A stretch of 6,556 nt of DNA from an uncultured Propionibacteriaceae bacterium. Its GTDB lineage: Bacteria; Actinomycetota; Actinomycetes; Propionibacteriales; Propionibacteriaceae. Under the pieces are notes generated by a model. It ran no database searches, was not told the DNA's origin, and saw nothing but the letters and a program-made list of their open reading frames with translations. How positions within the stretch are numbered: the stretch's first letter is position 1; every line of letters starts with the position of its first letter. The stretch lies in NCBI GenBank assembly GCA_937988865.1, contig CALKHV010000029.1:1-6556 (forward strand), read 5' to 3'. Made by a program: the position numbers and the translations under genes. Positions 5,990 to 6,556 of the stretch are shown here, in pieces.

Positions 5990-6337
5990 TCAGTCGCGCT
6001 TCTCCTTGATCTTGGCAGCCTTGCCGCGCAGGCCACGGAGGTAGTACAGCTTGGCGCGACGCACATCGCCGCGACGCTCGACCTCGATCTTCTCGATGAT
6101 CGGGCTGTGCAGCGGGAAGGTGCGCTCGACGCCAGTGCCGAAGCTGACCTTGCGGACGGTGAAAGCCTCCTGGATGCCACCGGCGTTGCGCGCGATGACG
6201 ACGCCGGCGAACATCTGGACGCGGGACCTGGTGCCTTCGATGACCTTCACGTGCACACGGACGCTGTCGCCCGGGCGGAAGTTGGGGATGTCGTCCCGCA
6301 ACGAAGCGGCATCGACCGCTTCAATGAGCTTGTTCAT
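5990..6337 (-). CDS. rplS: 50S ribosomal protein L19
   Basis: L19 is a protein of the large ribosomal subunit located at the interface with the 30S subunit. The 115-residue product has the normal length and all family blocks: IPNFRPGDSVRVHVKVIEG (17-35), QMFAGVVIARN (41-51), TVRKVSFGTGVERTFPLHSP (60-79) and the basic RAKLYYLRGLRGKAAKIKE segment (94-112), ending EKRD. The ATG at 6337 is chosen because the protein begins in the family way (MNKLIEAVDAASLR) and GAGGA (6345-6349) lies 7 bases upstream; the open frame extends further upstream but encodes nothing L19-like. In most bacteria trmD lies just upstream; it is not visible here. The gene has a structured leader and a strong terminator, so it seems to be transcribed separately from lepB. 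Confidence 0.97.
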   Translation of the reverse strand: MNKLIEAVDAASLRDDIPNFRPGDSVRVHVKVIEGTRSRVQMFAGVVIARNAGGIQEAFTVRKVSFGTGVERTFPLHSPIIEKIEVERRGDVRRAKLYYLRGLRGKAAKIKEKRD

Positions 6338-6354
6338 GATGGAATCCTCGCCAG

Positions 6355-6420
6355 TGCCACAGGTCACCTCGACTTGAAATGGAGTGAGTGTTCCCGCGAT
6401 CGGACGATCCCCCTGTGGCA
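6355..6420 (-). promoter_or_regulatory. rplS: Inverted repeat in the rplS leader, candidate regulatory RNA structure
   Basis: TGCCACAGG (6355-6363) is a perfect 9-base complement of CCTGTGGCA (6412-6420), enclosing 48 bases. In the minus-strand transcript the closing stem would end 5 bases before the rplS Shine-Dalgarno sequence and 17 bases before the ATG. Inside, GATC-GTCC-GATC (about 6399-6410) can form a small tetraloop hairpin. Position and pairing fit an autoregulatory ribosomal-protein leader. No known actinobacterial L19 leader motif was recognised, so the function is inferred. Confidence 0.45.
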
Positions 6421-6450
6421 GGAGCCGACGGTGCAGGTCAACAGCTGCCA

Positions 6451-6456
6451 AGTTTG
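6451..6456 (-). promoter_or_regulatory. rplS: Possible -10 element for rplS
   Basis: The minus strand reads TGTGGCAAACTTGG here; CAAACT could serve as a weak -10 box, placing the start near 6444 and giving a leader of about 107 bases. No good -35 box is present at standard spacing. A nearby TTGACC (6437-6442) looks like a -35 but has no -10 after it. Low confidence. Confidence 0.25.
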
Positions 6457-6503
6457 CCACAAGACCGACGGGCCGCGGAAATCCAGCCCGGCCTGGAGGG
6501 AGT

Positions 6504-6524
6504 TTCCTTGCCGACGCAAGGGAA
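6504..6524. terminator. Small hairpin upstream of rplS, possible terminator of the preceding gene
   Basis: CCTTGC (6506-6511) pairs with GCAAGG (6516-6521) around the 4-base loop CGAC, and TT/AA (6504-6505 with 6523-6524) can extend it past a one-base bulge. No U-tract follows on either strand. It may end the gene lying beyond the right edge. A second hairpin, GCCCT/AGGGC (6539-6543 with 6548-6552), lies beside it. Confidence 0.3.
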
Positions 6525-6556
6525 CACACCCCGAACCAGCCCTCGGCAGGGCGCCT

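Noticed and set aside
6338..6529. N-terminal extension of the rplS frame to 6529
   Set aside because: L19 starts at MNKLIEAVD with a good SD at 6345-6349; the upstream residues do not resemble L19 and overlap the leader structure.

Overview
The window is GC-rich, compact bacterial chromosome and looks actinobacterial. DUF2469, a family known mainly from Actinomycetota, sits between RNase HII and YraN. The minus-strand order rplS - lepB - rnhB - DUF2469 - yraN - comM - dprA is the conserved actinobacterial arrangement (compare the Rv2904c to Rv2896c block of Mycobacterium tuberculosis). The sequence alone does not fix the genus; a Propionibacteriales-like organism is a guess. I see no mobile element, CRISPR array, tRNA or rRNA, so this is mostly core genome.

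Layout from left to right. Positions 1-160 (minus) hold the first 53 codons of uppP, undecaprenyl-diphosphatase, whose remainder lies outside the window. A 185-base divergent gap follows. Then 346-876 (plus) encodes a four-helix DUF2231-type membrane protein. It converges on dprA (907-2034, minus) across 30 bases, with a hairpin over the plus-strand stop codon. Upstream of dprA, all on the minus strand, come comM (2031-3560), yraN (3557-3976), a 117-base gap with two DnaA-box-like repeats, DUF2469 (4094-4405), rnhB (4402-5046) and lepB (5043-5852). A strong hairpin (5944-5979) separates this block from rplS (5990-6337). The right end (6338-6556) has no convincing gene and holds the rplS leader plus two small hairpins.

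Genes as a system. From lepB to DUF2469, and again from yraN to dprA, each gene overlaps the next by 4 bases, which suggests one translationally coupled operon from a TACAAT -10 box just upstream of lepB. It mixes protein export (signal peptidase I), RNA-DNA hybrid removal (RNase HII), a nuclease-fold protein (YraN) and two natural-transformation factors (ComM, DprA). rplS appears to be a separate unit with its own structured leader.

The most notable points are the CTG start inferred for rnhB, overlapping the lepB stop as CTGA; competing inverted repeats just upstream of the rplS ribosome binding site; and the paired DnaA-box-like repeats ahead of yraN. I did not find a wholly new multi-gene system.
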